Positions 42,601-45,600 of a DNA stretch of 64,000 nucleotides are shown in pieces. The notes below the pieces were generated by a model. The model was not told where the DNA came from. It ran no database searches and saw nothing but the letters and a program-made list of their open reading frames with translations. A program made the position numbers and the translations under genes. The stretch covers positions 17,785,656-17,849,655 of the forward strand of contig CM051029.1 in NCBI GenBank assembly GCA_027627225.1, in the 5' to 3' direction. Numbering within the stretch: the first letter of the stretch is position 1; the number at the start of each line of letters is the position of its first letter. The stretch comes from Congeria kusceri. Lineage: Eukaryota > Mollusca > Bivalvia > Myida > Dreissenidae.

Positions 42601-45600
42601 AAGCAGCAAAAAAACATCCTAGTTTACCTTGAATGACCTTTGCCCATTTCCTTGATGGAGCCAGAGTCAGTTTTTGTGTCCGTTGATGATCCAGAACTTG
42701 CCAGCGAGCTTGAGGAACCAGTGATCTGTGACTTGAGATCCTCCACATTCAAATGACCTTGAAAGGTTAAAGTTCAATCAATCAGCAATGCTGTTTTAAA
42801 TGCGGACAACCAATCAACAATGGTGTTTAATATTAACTTCAACCAATCAACAGTGCTGTTTAAATAAATAAAGGTCAAGCAATCAACAGTGCTGTTTTAA
42901 ATTAAGTTCAACCAAACAACAGTGCTGTCTTAAATTAAGTTCGACTAATCAACAGGTCTGTTTTAAATTAAGTTCAACCAATCAACAGTGCTGTTTTAAA
43001 TTAAGTTCAACCAATTAACACTGCTGAATCATCCAAATGTCAATCATTTAGCAGTGTTTTTTTTACATAAATGTATTATTGTGTAGTGAAGATTTATACC
43101 TTGAAAATCATCATTAAAAACAAGATTCTGTGTTTGATAAACACACATGCCCCCCCCCCCCCCGGTTGATGCTGGGTTGACCATTTCTTAGTCCAAATTA
43201 GGTAAAGGTCAAGGTCAAAGTGAGGTTGGGTGATATGGGTGGATTGGGAACGGTCATAAGTAGCATCTGTGTAAATATCCAAGTGTTTTAGTAAGCGGTG
43301 TTGGTGCTAGACGCAACGATAAAATCTAGTTCACCAAGAAATGGCACTTTTGAATTATTACAAGTCTAAATTAGTTCATGGTCAAGGTCAAAGTAAAGAT
43401 GGGTGATATGGGTGGATTGGGAATGGTCATAAGCAACAACTGTATAAGTATTCAAGTGTTGTAGCAAGCGGTGTTGGTGCTAGACGAAATTGGCAAATCT
43501 AGTTAACCAAGAAACAGTCCATTTAAATTATTCTAAGTGCAAATTAGGCCAAGGTCAAGGTCAAAGTAAGGTTGGGTAATATGGGTGGATAGGGAATGGT
43601 CATAAGTAACAACTGTGTAAATATCTAAGTGTTGTAGTAAACGGTGTTGGTGCTAGACAAAACGGTAAAATCTAGTTAACCAAGAAATGGCACTTTTGAA
43701 TTATTATAAGTCCAAATTAGGTCAAGGTCAAACTAAGGTTGGGCGATATGGGTGGATAGGACATGGTCATAAGCAACAACTGTGTAAGTATCAAAGTGTT
43801 GTAGTAAGCGGTGTTGATGCTAGACGCATCGGTAAAATCTACTTAACCTTGTCATGGATGGAAGGACCGACGACGGATGGACAGGACGATAACTTTATAT
43901 ATGCCTCCTGCATCAAGATGCCGGGGGCATAAAAATAAACAAAACAAAGGTTGGCAAGAAAGTTACAGATTCTCACTGATTTGAAAACAACATACAAGGA
44001 AAAAACATTAATTTTTCTTAATCATGAATTATAACCTAATAAAAATCTTGACTATAAGCAAAGCTAAAAGCAAATTTAGAAATATAAAGATGAATCTTTG
44101 TATAGGATACCAACTCTTTGTCGTTCTGATGCGTGGCTATTAAACAACTCGGGCTAACGCTCTCGTGGTTTAATTCCTACGGAGCAGAACTCCAAATCAT
44201 TGTTTATTGACAGATAAACAACGATAAATCAAACATAATTTCTTAAACAGAATCACCATTATAGAACCTCGAAGCCATGCACCAGCTACAAATTGAAGTT
44301 TCATAAAGTATTTGATATTGTTATTTACATATACATTTTATGCTGGAGCAGAAAATAGAGCTAGCCTACTGAATGCAAAGACAAAATATCTATATAGCAA
44401 ATTCATGCGTAATTCTTTTAATTTTATTATATGAATTGTGGATATTTGACCTACATATACTAAGTATAAGTTGGGTTAACCAGACGTGTCCCAGACGCAG
44501 AGGGTTAACCAGACGTGTCCCAGACACAGAGGGTTAACCAGACGTGTCCCAGATGCAGAGGGTTAACCAGACGTGTCCCAGACGCAGAGGGTTAACCAGA
44601 CGTGTCCCAGACACAGAGGGTTAACCAGACGTGTCCCAGATGCAGAGGGTTAACCAGACGTGTCCCAGACACAGATGCCCCCATGACACATGTTTGGTCG
44701 CAGACAAAGGGCATGTTACCAACACTAATTTTTGCCTCAACTAATTAAATTTCACATTATATTCTATAGTGGAAAAAATGACAAAGGGCCATAATTGCCT
44801 AAAAATTGGTCACAGCCAGAATTTCTTCCTTTACGATCACCTACATGTTAAGGTTCTTCAGCTGTGAAAGGTTGAGCAAAATTTGCCAAGCAGTTACAAT
44901 GGAGTTGAGTCCACAACGTTTCGGGACGTACATATGTTCTGATGAATGGACAAGTGCAGTACTTAATGCCTCCCACTTTGTGGGGGAATAAAAAAACACA
45001 AACTATATGTAGCAAGGGTCTTAACCCAAACAACCAGCACTGCCATGTAAAGTATGAACATGGGATAAAACACTCATCGCGGAGAAATAAAACAAGAAAT
45101 AAATTGCTAAATATTTTAACTCAACAATAAACTGGAAGAAAATAGATGAAGAGATGAATTTTTTAGAAAAGAAAAACAAGTTAAGTTTTAAAATGGGACT
45201 ATACATGATTAATATAGTGATCAAAATCTACAACGGATACAACAGTATACGGTGATGACATGTAATACACTTTGGGATTAAATAAATAAGCTCCATATGC
45301 CCAACTTTTACTAAGGCAAAAAAAATAATTGTTGGTTTCCACTTACAACTCCAAGACAATCTAAGGGGAGGTAAAAAAAAACTTTTTCTTTAATTTTTTT
45401 TTCTTTGTGGAATATTCACCACACAGTTTAGGTATATTGGACTGCATGTAAAATGTTTAAACACCTCCAACTGTACAGTATGTCTTTACCTAGAGCGCCT
45501 GTCTCATGCACACTAATTCAAAATGTTTGCTTATTACAAAAAAGCCGTATATTAGCAAGAACTGCGCTTTTTACTAAAAATCAGAAAAAGTTAATAATCG

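Noticed and set aside
42560..42748. Minus-strand 62-codon frame over exon C
   Set aside because: Wrong frame; the frame set by exons B and D reads the Ser-rich linker instead.
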